Of a DNA stretch of 64,000 bases, positions 1 to 7,907 are shown in pieces. A model generated the notes under the pieces. The model saw only the letters and a program-made list of their open reading frames with translations, had not been told where the DNA came from and made no database searches. How positions within the stretch are numbered: position 1 is the first letter of the stretch; each line of letters starts with the position of its first letter. This DNA is from Actinomadura rifamycini DSM 43936 (GTDB taxonomy: Bacteria; Actinomycetota; Actinomycetes; Streptosporangiales; Streptosporangiaceae), in NCBI RefSeq assembly GCF_000425065.1, contig NZ_AULB01000023.1, positions 82,157 through 146,156 on the forward strand. The letters run 5' to 3'. A program made the position numbers and the translations under genes.

Positions 1-225
1 GTTCAGCGACACCGCGCGGCGCGGGGGCCGCTCGTAGGTGGTCGTGACGCCGCAGTTCTCGACCGTCACCGGGAAGCCGGGCGGCGCGGCGCCGTCCCGT
101 CCGTCCGCGGCGCGGCCGGACGCGCCGCAGCCCGACAGCAGGAGCACGAGTGCGAGGGCGGACCCGAGCGCCGAGCGCGCCCGCCGTCCGCCGCGGTCCC
201 GGACCACCGGGAGTCCAACGGCCAT
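1..225 (-). CDS. Cobalamin/iron-siderophore ABC transporter substrate-binding lipoprotein (partial)
   Basis: Only the first 75 codons are present; the rest lies beyond the left edge. The N-terminus has a basic stretch, a hydrophobic core and a lipobox ending in L-S-G-C with the lipidated Cys at residue 33, so the mature protein is anchored outside the membrane. After the linker the residues TVENCGVTTTYERPP are typical of the FecB/BtuF-type substrate-binding fold. The start ATG is preceded by GAGGAGAGG. A cobalamin riboswitch directly upstream argues for corrinoid uptake rather than siderophore uptake, which is what the protein family alone would suggest. The substrate remains an inference. 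Confidence 0.8.
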   Translation of the reverse strand, partial: MAVGLPVVRDRGGRRARSALGSALALVLLLSGCGASGRAADGRDGAAPPGFPVTVENCGVTTTYERPPRRAVSLN

Positions 226-261
226 GCCAGCCTCTCCTCTCTGGGGAGATCCGCCCCAGTT

Positions 262-436
262 ACCGTGAGGAGGCGACCGCGTGAGTCTCCTGGCTCTCGG
301 GTCGTCGCTCGCCCCGGCCTTCCCGCCCCGAAAGGGGCGGTGGCGTGTTCGGGGTCCGCTCGCCGATCACAGTGGCGGGACCGCGCCGGATTCGCACCGG
401 ACTTCCTCGTTCCGCCGTCGCCTACGCGGGCCATTG
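262..436 (-). promoter_or_regulatory. Cobalamin (B12) riboswitch
   Basis: Read on the minus strand, positions 406-384 give GGAAGTCCGGTGCGAATCC, followed by CGGTCCCGCCACTGTGA down to about 367. This is the conserved core of the adenosylcobalamin riboswitch. The terminal B12 box GCCAGGAGACTCAC is at 297-282. A short hairpin (241-259, CTGGGG/CCCCAG) lies between the aptamer and the ribosome binding site of the lipoprotein gene, so gating by RBS sequestration is plausible. The outer boundaries are approximate. Confidence 0.92.
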
Positions 437-572
437 TGGCACAGCGGGCATCCCGCGCCTCTGCGGCACACAAGACGAATGACGCGACCCGCGCGGCGCG
501 TTCCGGGGGCCGGCCGATGAGTTCCGGGCCCCCGCCCGGTCGACCCCTTCGACCGTCACGAAAGGAAGAAGC

Positions 573-1103
573 GTGGCAAAGCTCCTGTACTCGGCGACGA
601 TGTCGCTCGACGGCTTCATCGCGGCACCGGGCGGGGACATGTCCTGGCTGACCGAGCACCTGGCCGCCCCCGACCCGGCGGCCGAGGGGCTCGTCGACCG
701 GATCGGCGCCATCCTCGCCGGGAACGGCACCTACGGCGGCGGCGACCCGAACGAGGGCACCGACAAGGAGGGGGCGTTCGGCGGGCGGTACGACGGGCCG
801 ATGGTCGTCCTGACGCACCGGCCCCCGGCGGAGCCCGTCCCGGGGGTCGTCTTCGCCGGCGACCTGCGCACCGCCGTCGCCGAGGCCCGCGCCGCCGCCG
901 GCGACCGCTACGTCAACGTCCTCGGCGCGAACGTCGCCCGGCAGTGCGTCGAGGCCGGAATCCTCGACGAGGTGCTCGTCTTCATCGCCCCCGTCCTCCT
1001 CGGGGACGGCGTGCGCCTGTTCGACAGCCCCGGCGGCACGCGCGTCCGGCTGGAACCCCTCGAGGACGAGTCCGCGCACTGGTACCGCGTCGTGTACCCG
1101 TGA
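573..1103 (+). CDS. Dihydrofolate reductase / RibD C-terminal domain family protein
   Basis: A 176-residue stand-alone RibD_C/DHFR-like domain. The N-terminus (LLYSATMSLDGFIA, residues 4-17) is the first strand-loop of the fold; GANVARQ near residue 117 and LLGDGVRLF near residue 140 match the NADPH-binding and C-terminal motifs of bacterial DHFR family proteins. Such proteins are probable NAD(P)H-dependent reductases of unknown substrate, and no folate or riboflavin genes lie nearby. The GTG start follows AAAGGAAGAA with good spacing. It is transcribed divergently from the riboswitch-controlled lipoprotein gene. Confidence 0.85.
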   Translation: MAKLLYSATMSLDGFIAAPGGDMSWLTEHLAAPDPAAEGLVDRIGAILAGNGTYGGGDPNEGTDKEGAFGGRYDGPMVVLTHRPPAEPVPGVVFAGDLRTAVAEARAAAGDRYVNVLGANVARQCVEAGILDEVLVFIAPVLLGDGVRLFDSPGGTRVRLEPLEDESAHWYRVVYP

Positions 1104-1107
1104 CGCC

Positions 1108-1674
1108 TCAGACGGCCGACTTCCGGTGGAGGTCGAGGATGTCGGTGCCGTTCAGCCGCCACACCTCCATCAGGCCGGAGAAGCCCTCCTCCTCGTCGCG
1201 GACGAACAGGAACTCGGCGTCGGTCATCGGCACCACCGTCACGAACCGGAGCGCGGCCTCACCGGCGGCGTTGCGGAAGTAGGCGAACTCCTTCGGCAGG
1301 AGCGGGTGCAGGAAGTGGGCGAAGGCGGAGATCCGGGTGTCGGGGATCAGCGGCTCCGCGTTGCGGTACCCGCCCCCGTAGCCGTGCCCCCGGCCGCTCT
1401 TCACCGCGTTCGAGGCGGCGACGTGCGCCAGGTAGCCCGCCTCCGACTCCTGTCCCGGACGCGCCGAGCAGACGATCTCCTCGGGCAGTTCGAACTCCAG
1501 GTCCTGGAACCGGACCCCGGTGGTCGCGGCCGACACCATCTCGAACTCGGGGTGCCGGTGGTAGCCGATCGCGAACCCGCGGTTGAAGCCGAGGACGTCC
1601 GGCGGCTCGGCGTGCGTCACGGGGCCGAGGTACCGCTCGGCGTGCTCGAACAGACCTTCGTAGGGAGACGTCAT
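1108..1674 (-). CDS. Suppressor of fused (SUFU) domain protein
   Basis: A 188-residue protein resembling bacterial suppressor-of-fused-like domains, which are often immunity-type or adaptor proteins; no toxin is visible beside it. Motifs include a central YHRHPEFE stretch and a conserved C-terminal segment with LRFVTVVPMTDAEF. There is no signal peptide. The ATG overlaps the TGA of the upstream reading frame (ATGA) and no Shine-Dalgarno sequence is visible, so translation is probably coupled. It converges on the reductase gene with only 4 bp between the stops. Confidence 0.8.
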   Translation of the reverse strand: MTSPYEGLFEHAERYLGPVTHAEPPDVLGFNRGFAIGYHRHPEFEMVSAATTGVRFQDLEFELPEEIVCSARPGQESEAGYLAHVAASNAVKSGRGHGYGGGYRNAEPLIPDTRISAFAHFLHPLLPKEFAYFRNAAGEAALRFVTVVPMTDAEFLFVRDEEEGFSGLMEVWRLNGTDILDLHRKSAV

Positions 1675-1977
1675 ACGAAAAACCTAGGGGTCGTTCGCGT
1701 TCCTTCATGCGCCTTTCCGTGGAAAAGGGCGACGCCCGCGCCGCCCATGGGGACGCCGCCCAGCGCGTGCCAGGTCGAAGGGTCCTGCGCGTCGCGGTCG
1801 ATCATCACGCCGCCGCCGACCCGGGCGAACTCGTCCATCCGCGCGCGGATGAGGGCCTGCACTTCGGCGTCGCGATCCGGCGTTGAGGAACACCGCGTCG
1901 GCGGTGATCCGCAGGTGCTCCCGGACGGCGCCGCCGCCGGTCGATGCCGGGTGCGGGGCGGGCGAGATGTCGTTCAC
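1671..1977 (-). pseudogene. Frameshifted small gene upstream of SUFU
   Basis: Two overlapping minus-strand frames appear to be parts of one gene. The first begins at GTG 1977 and reads VREHLRITADAVFLN before turning into an arginine-rich shadow. The second, from about 1885 on, reads TPDRDAEVQALIRARMDEF and ends VALFHGKAHEG...FFV with a stop overlapping the SUFU start. The change occurs around 1885-1890 and needs a one-base shift. The fused product would be about 100 residues. I do not recognise the family. This could be a true frameshift or a sequencing indel. Confidence 0.45.
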
Positions 1978-2098
1978 CGGCGCGCCTACCGCAGGGCGCT
2001 TCCGTCCAGCAGGTCGAGGGTGGAGCGGTGGTCGGTCTCGCGGGCCTCGCCGGCGCCGCCGCGCCGCGGTCCCATGCGGCGTCGCCTTCCTTCGGGGG

Positions 2099-2974
2099 TC
2101 AGAGGATGGCCAGGCCGAGGGCGTGGTCGAGCTGCCAGGCGGTCGACGCCAGGACGCCCGTGCACAGGCCCGCGCCGGTGAGGACGACGGGGCCGGTGAC
2201 GGTGTTCTTGGCGGGGGCGGAGCGGAGCAGCGCCTGGACGCGCTGGACGACGCCGGAGTCGGTGAACGCGGAGAGCGGCGGCGGGGACGCGTCGCCGGAC
2301 GGGCGGGCGAGGGCGACCCGCGCGATGGTGCGGGCGACGAGCTCGCGGTCGCCGACGGCCTCGGCGGCGTCCTCGTCCGCCCAGCGCTCCAGGTGGAAGC
2401 GGAGCCGCCCGTTGAGCCGCCGCAGGAACGGCAGGGTGCCCGCGGCGAGCGCGCCGGCGGCGAGGTAGTGGTGGTGGCGGTGCCGCAGGTGGGACGCCTC
2501 GTGGTGCAGCACCGCGCGCAGTTCGGCCGGGTCGAGGAGCGCCAGCAGCCCGCGGGAGACCAGGACGCCGCGGCCGGGGACGGCCAGCGCCAGCGGCACG
2601 TCGGAGTCGGCGATCGAGCGGGCGCCGCGCGCGGCGCGGCGGACCTCGGCGGCCCAGCGGGACGCGAGCCGGGCGGCGGCGAGGACGCACAGGCAGGTGA
2701 GCGCGCAGGCGGGGGCGCCGAGGGCGGCGTGCACCGGGCGGTCGTCGCCGAACAGCGCCCACTCGGGCAGCCGGTCGGCGGCGTGCGGGAACAGGGTGGC
2801 CGCGTAGTTGAGGCTGATGAACAGCAGCGTCCCGATGACGGTCGTCACGGCCATGCCCGCGACCGTGGCGAGCAGCCGCGCCGTCCAGGACGGGTGGAGC
2901 GGCAGCGGGACGGCGCTCAGCGCGGCGCCGAGCGCGAGCACCAGCGTGGCGGGCAGGAGCGTCAGCCAGATCAC
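2099..2974 (-). CDS. M56 family (BlaR1/MecR1-like) membrane metallopeptidase
   Basis: A 291-residue membrane protein with hydrophobic segments near residues 3-24, 34-58, 83-103 and a C-terminal one near 265-285. A zinc metalloprotease motif H158-E-A-S-H162 is followed by a His-rich stretch and a distal ERWADEDAAE segment that can supply the third ligand. It lacks the extracellular penicillin-binding sensor domain of BlaR1, as is usual for actinobacterial M56 proteins. Its GTG start overlaps the stop of the BlaI-type repressor (GTGA), so the two are translationally coupled. It probably senses an envelope signal and inactivates the repressor by proteolysis, by family analogy. Confidence 0.88.
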   Translation of the reverse strand: MIWLTLLPATLVLALGAALSAVPLPLHPSWTARLLATVAGMAVTTVIGTLLFISLNYAATLFPHAADRLPEWALFGDDRPVHAALGAPACALTCLCVLAAARLASRWAAEVRRAARGARSIADSDVPLALAVPGRGVLVSRGLLALLDPAELRAVLHHEASHLRHRHHHYLAAGALAAGTLPFLRRLNGRLRFHLERWADEDAAEAVGDRELVARTIARVALARPSGDASPPPLSAFTDSGVVQRVQALLRSAPAKNTVTGPVVLTGAGLCTGVLASTAWQLDHALGLAIL

Positions 2975-3345
2975 GCGGATTCTCCGGGGGAGCGGCGGGG
3001 GTCGGCGAGGACGGCGCGCAGGGCGCGCTCCTCGTCGGCGGTGAGGTCCTGCACGAACCGGCTGAGGACGCTGGACGGGTCGCTGGCGAGGCGCAGGTGG
3101 TCGCGCATCCGGTCGGCGACGAGCCGGGACTCGTCGACCGCCAGCCGGTACCGGTAGTGGCGGCCCTGCCGCGCACGGGTGACGAGGTGCTTGGCGTGCA
3201 GCCGGAACAGGATGGTGTTGATCGTGGTGTAGGCGGGGTCGCCGGGGATGCGGTCGCGCAGTTCGGCCGTGCTGACCGGGCCGTCCGCGGCGGCGAGCGC
3301 GGCCAGCACCTCGGCCTCCAGATGTCCCAGCGCGCGTCGCGCCAC
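2971..3345 (-). CDS. BlaI/MecI/CopY family transcriptional repressor
   Basis: A 124-residue winged-helix repressor starting VARRALGHLEAEVL, the usual BlaI N-terminus, with the recognition region TTINTILFRLHAKHLVTRARQGRHYRY (positions about 40-66). The C-terminal dimerisation helices contain the FVQDLTADEE segment where family members are cleaved. The GTG start at 3345 is preceded by GGGAGGT; longer same-frame extensions upstream lack conserved sequence. It forms an operon with the M56 protease, and a CTACA-CG-TGTAA operator lies about 90 bp upstream, consistent with autoregulation. Confidence 0.9.
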   Translation of the reverse strand: MARRALGHLEAEVLAALAAADGPVSTAELRDRIPGDPAYTTINTILFRLHAKHLVTRARQGRHYRYRLAVDESRLVADRMRDHLRLASDPSSVLSRFVQDLTADEERALRAVLADPRRSPGESA

Positions 3346-3433
3346 CGGCCGCACCTCCCTCGTCCCGCGGGCGCTGCGCCCGTTCCGGAAGCTTAATCGT
3401 GCCCGTTGCCCGCGGGGATTCACGAGACTGGAA

Positions 3434-3447
3434 ACTACACGTGTAAT
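3434..3447. promoter_or_regulatory. BlaI-type operator 1
   Basis: ACTACACGTGTAAT, an inverted repeat with the TACA-N2-TGTA core at 3436-3445, the spacing known for BlaI/CopY repressors. It sits between the divergent blaI-like and Spo0M-like genes, so one site could control both. Confidence 0.7.
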
Positions 3448-3508
3448 AACGTTGTCCCGGGAGACGCCGGCGGCGGAGCCGGCGTCGCGCGGCGCGAAGG
3501 AAGGCGTT

Positions 3509-4477
3509 GTGGGGTTCAAGAAGATGCTGGGCGCGTTCGGGGTGGGCGGCCCGAAGGTCGACACCGTGCTCACCGAACCGCGCCGCCGTCCCGGCGAGAC
3601 CCTGGCGGGCGAGGTGCGCATCACCGCCGCCGACTACGCCGTGGACGTCCAGCGGGTGTCGCTGGGCCTGGTCGCGCGGGTCGAGGTCGAGCACGGGGAC
3701 GGCGAGTCGGCGGGCGCCCTGGAGTTCGGCCGCGCGGACGCGGCGGGGGCGTTCCGGCTGGAGGCCGGGGAGGACCGCGTCCTCCCGTTCGAGCTGGCGC
3801 TGCCGTGGGAGGCGCCGATCACCGAGGTGCACGGGCATCCGCTGCACGGCATGGCGCTGGGGGTGCGCACCGAGCTGGCGCTGGCGAAGGCCGTCGACAA
3901 GGGCGACCTGGACCCGGTCGCGGTGGTCCCGCTGCCGTCGCAGGAGCGCGTGCTGGACGCCTTCGACCGGCTCGGCTTCGGGTTCAAGGGCGCCGACCTC
4001 GAGTACGGCCGCCTCCACGGCGTGGACCAGGAGCTGCCGTTCTACCAGGAGATCGAGTTCTCCGCGCCGCCCGCGTACGCGGGCCGGATCGGCGAGGTGG
4101 AGCTGACGTTCGTCGCCGACCCGGTCGGCATGGCGGTGGTGCTGGAGGCCGACCGGCGCGGCGGCCTGTTCGGCTCGTCCGACCAGGTCTTCCGGCTGCG
4201 CGTCGGCCACGAGGAGGCGGTGTCCCTCGACTGGACGGCCGAGCTGGCCCGCTGGCTGGACGACCTGGCCGGCGGGCCGTCCGGCCACCGCGCCGGGTAC
4301 GCGGACCACCACGGCCACGGCGGGGACAAGGGGCACGGGCACGGCGGCGGTCCGGGCTGGGCGGGCGTCGCGGCCGGGGCGGCGGTGGGCGTCGCCGCCG
4401 GGGTCGCCGGCGGCATGATCGCCGGCGAGGTGCTGGAGGAGGTCTTCGAGGACGACGAGGGCGACGAGGAGGACTGA
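3509..4477 (+). CDS. Spo0M-like sporulation-control family protein
   Basis: A 322-residue protein. Residues 1 to about 235 form the arrestin-like Spo0M fold (start GFKKMLGAFGVGGPKVDTVL; later GFGFKGADLEYGRL and ELPFYQEIEFSAP), known from the Bacillus sporulation-control protein. It then has a Gly/His-rich linker (HHGHGGDKGHGHGGG), a hydrophobic Ala/Gly/Val segment and a very acidic tail (EVFEDDEGDEED). The GTG at 3509 follows GAAGGAAGG. The hydrophobic segment could act as a tail anchor, which is unusual. The BlaI-type operator upstream suggests control by the neighbouring repressor. Confidence 0.8.
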   Translation: MGFKKMLGAFGVGGPKVDTVLTEPRRRPGETLAGEVRITAADYAVDVQRVSLGLVARVEVEHGDGESAGALEFGRADAAGAFRLEAGEDRVLPFELALPWEAPITEVHGHPLHGMALGVRTELALAKAVDKGDLDPVAVVPLPSQERVLDAFDRLGFGFKGADLEYGRLHGVDQELPFYQEIEFSAPPAYAGRIGEVELTFVADPVGMAVVLEADRRGGLFGSSDQVFRLRVGHEEAVSLDWTAELARWLDDLAGGPSGHRAGYADHHGHGGDKGHGHGGGPGWAGVAAGAAVGVAAGVAGGMIAGEVLEEVFEDDEGDEED

Positions 4478-4501
4478 GCGCCCGCGCCGGGACCCCATCG
4501 G

Positions 4502-4513
4502 CTACACGTGTAG
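4502..4513. promoter_or_regulatory. BlaI-type operator 2
   Basis: CTACACGTGTAG, a perfect 12-bp palindrome with the same TACA-N2-TGTA core as the site at 3436. It lies 37 bp before the CorC-like gene. Confidence 0.7.
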
Positions 4514-4550
4514 TTTGTCTGGGTCGGCGTAGGCGGGTGAACGGGAAGTC

Positions 4551-5885
4551 ATGGGCGATTACTGGGTGAACATCGCGCTGGTCGCGGTCCTCGTGCTGCT
4601 GAACGCGGTGTTCGCCGGGAGCGAGATCGCGCTGATCTCCCTGCGCGAGGGCCAGCTCCGGCAGCTCGACCGCCGCGGCGGCGCCGCCGCGCGCACCCTG
4701 GTGCGGCTGGCCCGCGACCCCAACCGGTTCCTCGCCACCATCCAGGTCGGCATCACGCTGGCGGGCTTCCTGGCCTCGGCCGCCGCGGCGGTGTCGCTGG
4801 CCGAGCCGCTCGTGGCGCCGCTGGGGTTCCTCGGCGGCGCGGCCGAACCGGTCGCGATCGCCCTGGTCACGGTGGTGCTGTCGTTCGTCACCCTGGTCTT
4901 CGGGGAGCTGGCGCCCAAGCGGCTCGCGATGCAGTTCGCCGAGCGCTGGGCGATGCTCGTCGCCCGCCCGCTGGACGTCCTGTCGCTGGTCTCCCGCCCG
5001 GCCATCTGGGCCCTCGGGGCGTCCACCGACCTGGTGGTGCGGACGCTCGGCGGCGACCCGCGCGCCGACAAGGAGCAGCTCAGCCCGGAGGAGCTGCGGG
5101 ACCTGGTGGCGGGGCACCGCGGGCTCACCGCCGAGCAGCGGCAGATCATCTCCGGCGCGCTGGAGATCCACGAGCGGACGCTCCGCGAGGTGCTGCGCCC
5201 GCGCCGCGAGGTGTTCACCCTGCCGGACGACCAGCCGACCGGGCGGGCGCGCACCGCGCTGGCCGAGTCGGGGCACTCGCGGGCCCCGGTCATCGCGGCG
5301 GGGGAGCTGGACGACGTCGTCGGCATCGCGAACCTGCGCGACCTGACGACCGGCGACCCGGCGGCCCCCGTCGCGGCGCTGGCCCGCCCGGCGGTCGTCT
5401 TCCCCGACTCGGTGCGGGTGTCGGAGGCGCTGCGCCGGTTCAAGGCCGAGCACCAGCAGCTCGCGCTCGTCGTGGACGAGCACGGCGGCGTCGAGGGCAT
5501 CGTCACCCTGGAGGACCTGCTGGAGGAGATCGTCGGGGAGATCTACGACGAGACCGACCGCGACGTGCTGGCCGTGCGGACCGAGCCCGACGGGGCGCTG
5601 CTGCTCCCGGGCACGTTCCCGATCCACGACCTCCCCGACCTCGGCGTGGAGGTGGCCGACCCGCCCGCCGGGGACTACACCACCGTCGCCGGGCTCGTCC
5701 TCGCGAAGCTGCGCCGCGTCCCCGAACGGCCCGGGGACCGCGTCGGCGTCTCCGGCTGGACGATCGAGGTCACCGACGTCGACCGGCACGCGATCACGGG
5801 CGTGCGGATGCGTCCCGTCCGGAAGTCCGCCGGACGGCGCGACGCCGCCGACACGGCCGACCCGGCGGACCGGGGCGACCGGTAG
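4551..5885 (+). CDS. HlyC/CorC family (CNNM-CBS) transporter-like membrane protein
   Basis: A 444-residue protein with a CNNM/DUF21 membrane domain (residues about 1-190, several hydrophobic segments and the ELAPKRLAMQ motif), a paired CBS domain (about 205-330, with VDEHGGVEGIVTLEDLLEEIVGE split over its end) and a C-terminal CorC_HlyC domain. Family members are linked to Mg2+/Co2+ homeostasis and Na+-coupled Mg2+ export. A BlaI-type palindrome at 4502-4513 is immediately upstream, placing it in the presumed envelope-stress regulon. The ATG at 4551 follows GGGAAG. Confidence 0.9.
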   Translation: MGDYWVNIALVAVLVLLNAVFAGSEIALISLREGQLRQLDRRGGAAARTLVRLARDPNRFLATIQVGITLAGFLASAAAAVSLAEPLVAPLGFLGGAAEPVAIALVTVVLSFVTLVFGELAPKRLAMQFAERWAMLVARPLDVLSLVSRPAIWALGASTDLVVRTLGGDPRADKEQLSPEELRDLVAGHRGLTAEQRQIISGALEIHERTLREVLRPRREVFTLPDDQPTGRARTALAESGHSRAPVIAAGELDDVVGIANLRDLTTGDPAAPVAALARPAVVFPDSVRVSEALRRFKAEHQQLALVVDEHGGVEGIVTLEDLLEEIVGEIYDETDRDVLAVRTEPDGALLLPGTFPIHDLPDLGVEVADPPAGDYTTVAGLVLAKLRRVPERPGDRVGVSGWTIEVTDVDRHAITGVRMRPVRKSAGRRDAADTADPADRGDR

Positions 5886-5903
5886 GGCGTGCGGCAGGCG
5901 GCG

Positions 5904-6752
5904 TCACCAGTTCTTGTACCGGACGTCGCCCAGGCCGCAGAACGTGCAGGCCCCGCTCAGGAAGTCCTCCGTGCGGCGGAACTCCTCGTCCGCCAGATGC
6001 CACCGCAGCCACGCCGTGATGATGTGCTGCCCGTTGCGCGTGGCGAGGATGTGGTCGGTGTCGTCCAGGATGTTGAACCAGACCGGGACGTCCGTGTTCG
6101 CGTAGTCCCGCTCGATGTTGCCGGTGGCGAAGTCGCTGTCGCCGCCGATGTAGAGCGCGGGCTTCCGCAGGTTGTCCGGGCCGTTCCCGTCGAAGGACCC
6201 GCCGGCCACGTGGACCGTCGTCGCCGGCCGCGGGTCGTCCGCCGCGTCGAACGTCCCGATCGACCCGCGCGAATGCCCGCCGAACGCGATCTCCGACGTG
6301 TCGAGGTCCTGGTAGAGCGGGCTGAGCGGGCTCGAGTTCTGCCGCTCCAGCCAGTCGAGGGCCTCGACCATGTAGGCGCCGCTGCTGGACGACACCTCGC
6401 TGTAGACGACGAACCCGTGCGAGGCCCACTGGCGCAGCATGTCCGCGTAGTCGGACGGGTCGGACCCCGCGCCCGGACCCCACACGAGGACCGGGTGGTC
6501 CACGCCGTCCGCGCCCGCGTTCGCCGGGTACACGAGCCACCCGTCGTTCCCGGGGCCCGCGGACTCGTCGACCGCCACCGCGTACGGGCCGGGCGCGGTC
6601 ACGTCGTCCACCGGGGGCAGCGAGCCCGCCGGGGGCTCCGCGCCGCCGTCCCCGGCCTCGACGCGCACGTCGTCCACGGTGAGCGTGGCGGTGCCCGCGG
6701 CGCCGATGGCGGCGGCGCCGTACGTGCGCAGGCGCCCGCTGGTGCGCGACAT
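5904..6752 (-). CDS. Alpha/beta hydrolase (dienelactone-hydrolase/cutinase-like)
   Basis: A 282-residue hydrolase. The nucleophile elbow is G-G-H-S161-R-G; candidates for the other catalytic residues are Asp in IGGDSDF and His in DDTDHIL. The oxyanion-loop region is VLVWGPGAGSDPSDYADML. Two pairs of Cys near the C-terminus (SGACTFCGLG) may form a disulfide, as in secreted polyester hydrolases, but the N-terminus has only a weak hydrophobic stretch (YGAAAIGAAGTATLTV), so export is uncertain. The ATG follows AAGGGATC. It converges on the CorC-like gene. Confidence 0.82.
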   Translation of the reverse strand: MSRTSGRLRTYGAAAIGAAGTATLTVDDVRVEAGDGGAEPPAGSLPPVDDVTAPGPYAVAVDESAGPGNDGWLVYPANAGADGVDHPVLVWGPGAGSDPSDYADMLRQWASHGFVVYSEVSSSSGAYMVEALDWLERQNSSPLSPLYQDLDTSEIAFGGHSRGSIGTFDAADDPRPATTVHVAGGSFDGNGPDNLRKPALYIGGDSDFATGNIERDYANTDVPVWFNILDDTDHILATRNGQHIITAWLRWHLADEEFRRTEDFLSGACTFCGLGDVRYKNW

Positions 6753-6904
6753 GGGGTGATCCCTTCTGGCCGGGAACCGGACGCCGCCAAGTCAAACCGC
6801 GATCCCGCCGCCGGGAATCGGGGAAATCGCCGGTGCGCGCCCCGGCCGTTCAGCGGTGGGCGGAAGGGATGGGTCCGGCGCCGCCGCCGACTTACGATGT
6901 GCGC

Positions 6905-7288
6905 ATGGCCGAGAGCATCCGACCGGACGAGACGCCGCACGAGCGGACCGCGACGCGACCGGCGGCGGAGCCGCTGTGGCGCGCCGCGCTCGGCTCGTGC
7001 CTGCGGAGCCTGCGCCTGGAGCGCGGAGAGATCCTGGTGGAGACCGCGCGCCGCGCCGGGGTCTCGCCGCAGTACCTCTCCGAGATCGAGCGCGGTGTCA
7101 AGGAGCCGTCGAGCGAGATGATCGCCGCGGTCGCCGGCGCCCTGGACACCACCCTCGCCGACCTGACCCTCGCCGTCGCGACGAGCCTGCTGGCCGTCCC
7201 GGCCGGCACCGCCCTCCCGGGAGCGGCGCGGGCCGGATCCGCCCCGGCGGGCCCGACCTGCAGCGCCGCCTACGCGCTGGCCGCCTGA
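6905..7288 (+). CDS. XRE-type HTH regulator of the ClgR/PopR class
   Basis: A 127-residue protein with a single HTH_3 domain at about residues 24-90. The recognition region VSPQYLSEIERGVKEPSSE closely resembles ClgR/PopR, the actinobacterial activators of clp genes (SLGYLSEVERGQKEASSE type). The C-terminus ends in an Ala-rich tail (YALAA), reminiscent of ClgR/PopR proteins that are themselves Clp substrates through Ala tails. It lies tail-to-tail with two clpP genes whose promoter has a PopR-like palindrome. Function as the local clp regulator is inference from domain and context. Confidence 0.8.
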   Translation: MAESIRPDETPHERTATRPAAEPLWRAALGSCLRSLRLERGEILVETARRAGVSPQYLSEIERGVKEPSSEMIAAVAGALDTTLADLTLAVATSLLAVPAGTALPGAARAGSAPAGPTCSAAYALAA

Positions 7289-7304
7289 CCGGCCCGCGCG
7301 GTCC

Positions 7305-7907
7305 CTACACCGGGAGGGGCCTGCGCTCCTCGAGCACGTGGTCGAGGAGGCCGTAGCCCAGCGCGGCCTCCGCGGTGAACACGCGGTCGCGGTCGGTGTC
7401 GGCCCGCAGCGTCGCGGTGTCCTGGCCGGTGTGCCGGGACAGGATGCGCTCGATCTCCGCGCGCACCCGCACCACCTCGTCCGCCTGGAGGATGAGGTCC
7501 GGGATCGCCCCGCGCCCCTGCCCCATCGGCTGGTGCAGGACGACCCGGGTGTGCGGCAGCGCGGCGCGCTTGCCGGGGGCGCCCGCGGCGAGGAGCACGG
7601 CGCCGACGGCGACCGCCTGCCCCACGCACGTCGTCGCCACCTGCGGGCGGATGTAGCGGAGCGTGTCGTACACGGCGAGCATCGCGCTCGGGTCGCCGCC
7701 CTCGCAGTTGATGTAGAGCTGGATGTCGCTTTCGGGGCTGTCGGCCTCCAGGTACAGCAGCTGCGCGACGAGCGCGTTCGCGACGCCCGCGTCGATGGCG
7801 GTGCCGAGATAGATGATCCGCTCCGTCAGCAGGTGCGAGTAGACGTCCATGATGCGCTCGCCGCGGGAGTCCCGCGCGATGACGTTCGGGATCGTGTAGG
7901 TGCTCAT
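7305..7907 (-). CDS. ClpP-family subunit lacking the catalytic serine
   Basis: A 200-residue ClpP-fold protein. Catalytic His125 (RVVLHQPMG) and Asp170 (DTDRDRVFTA) are present, but the Ser-containing GQAASMGA motif of active ClpP reads CVGQAVAVGAVLL here, placing Ala100 at the nucleophile position. The oxyanion strand is also altered (INCEGGDPSA for INSPGGSVTA). It is probably a structural or regulatory subunit that pairs with the active ClpP encoded just upstream, since its ATG overlaps that gene's stop (ATGA). Mixed ClpP tetradecamers are known in actinobacteria and Listeria. Confidence 0.9.
   Translation of the reverse strand: MSTYTIPNVIARDSRGERIMDVYSHLLTERIIYLGTAIDAGVANALVAQLLYLEADSPESDIQLYINCEGGDPSAMLAVYDTLRYIRPQVATTCVGQAVAVGAVLLAAGAPGKRAALPHTRVVLHQPMGQGRGAIPDLILQADEVVRVRAEIERILSRHTGQDTATLRADTDRDRVFTAEAALGYGLLDHVLEERRPLPV

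Noticed and set aside
66..1079. 337-codon minus-strand open frame across the riboswitch and the reductase gene
   Set aside because: It is a GC-rich shadow; the real genes are the reductase on the plus strand and the lipoprotein, supported by domains, RBS and the riboswitch.
2099..4498. 799-codon open frame covering BlaI, M56 and the Spo0M region
   Set aside because: Only the last part (M56, from 2974) is real; the repressor is in another frame and the first half is the shadow of the Spo0M-like gene.
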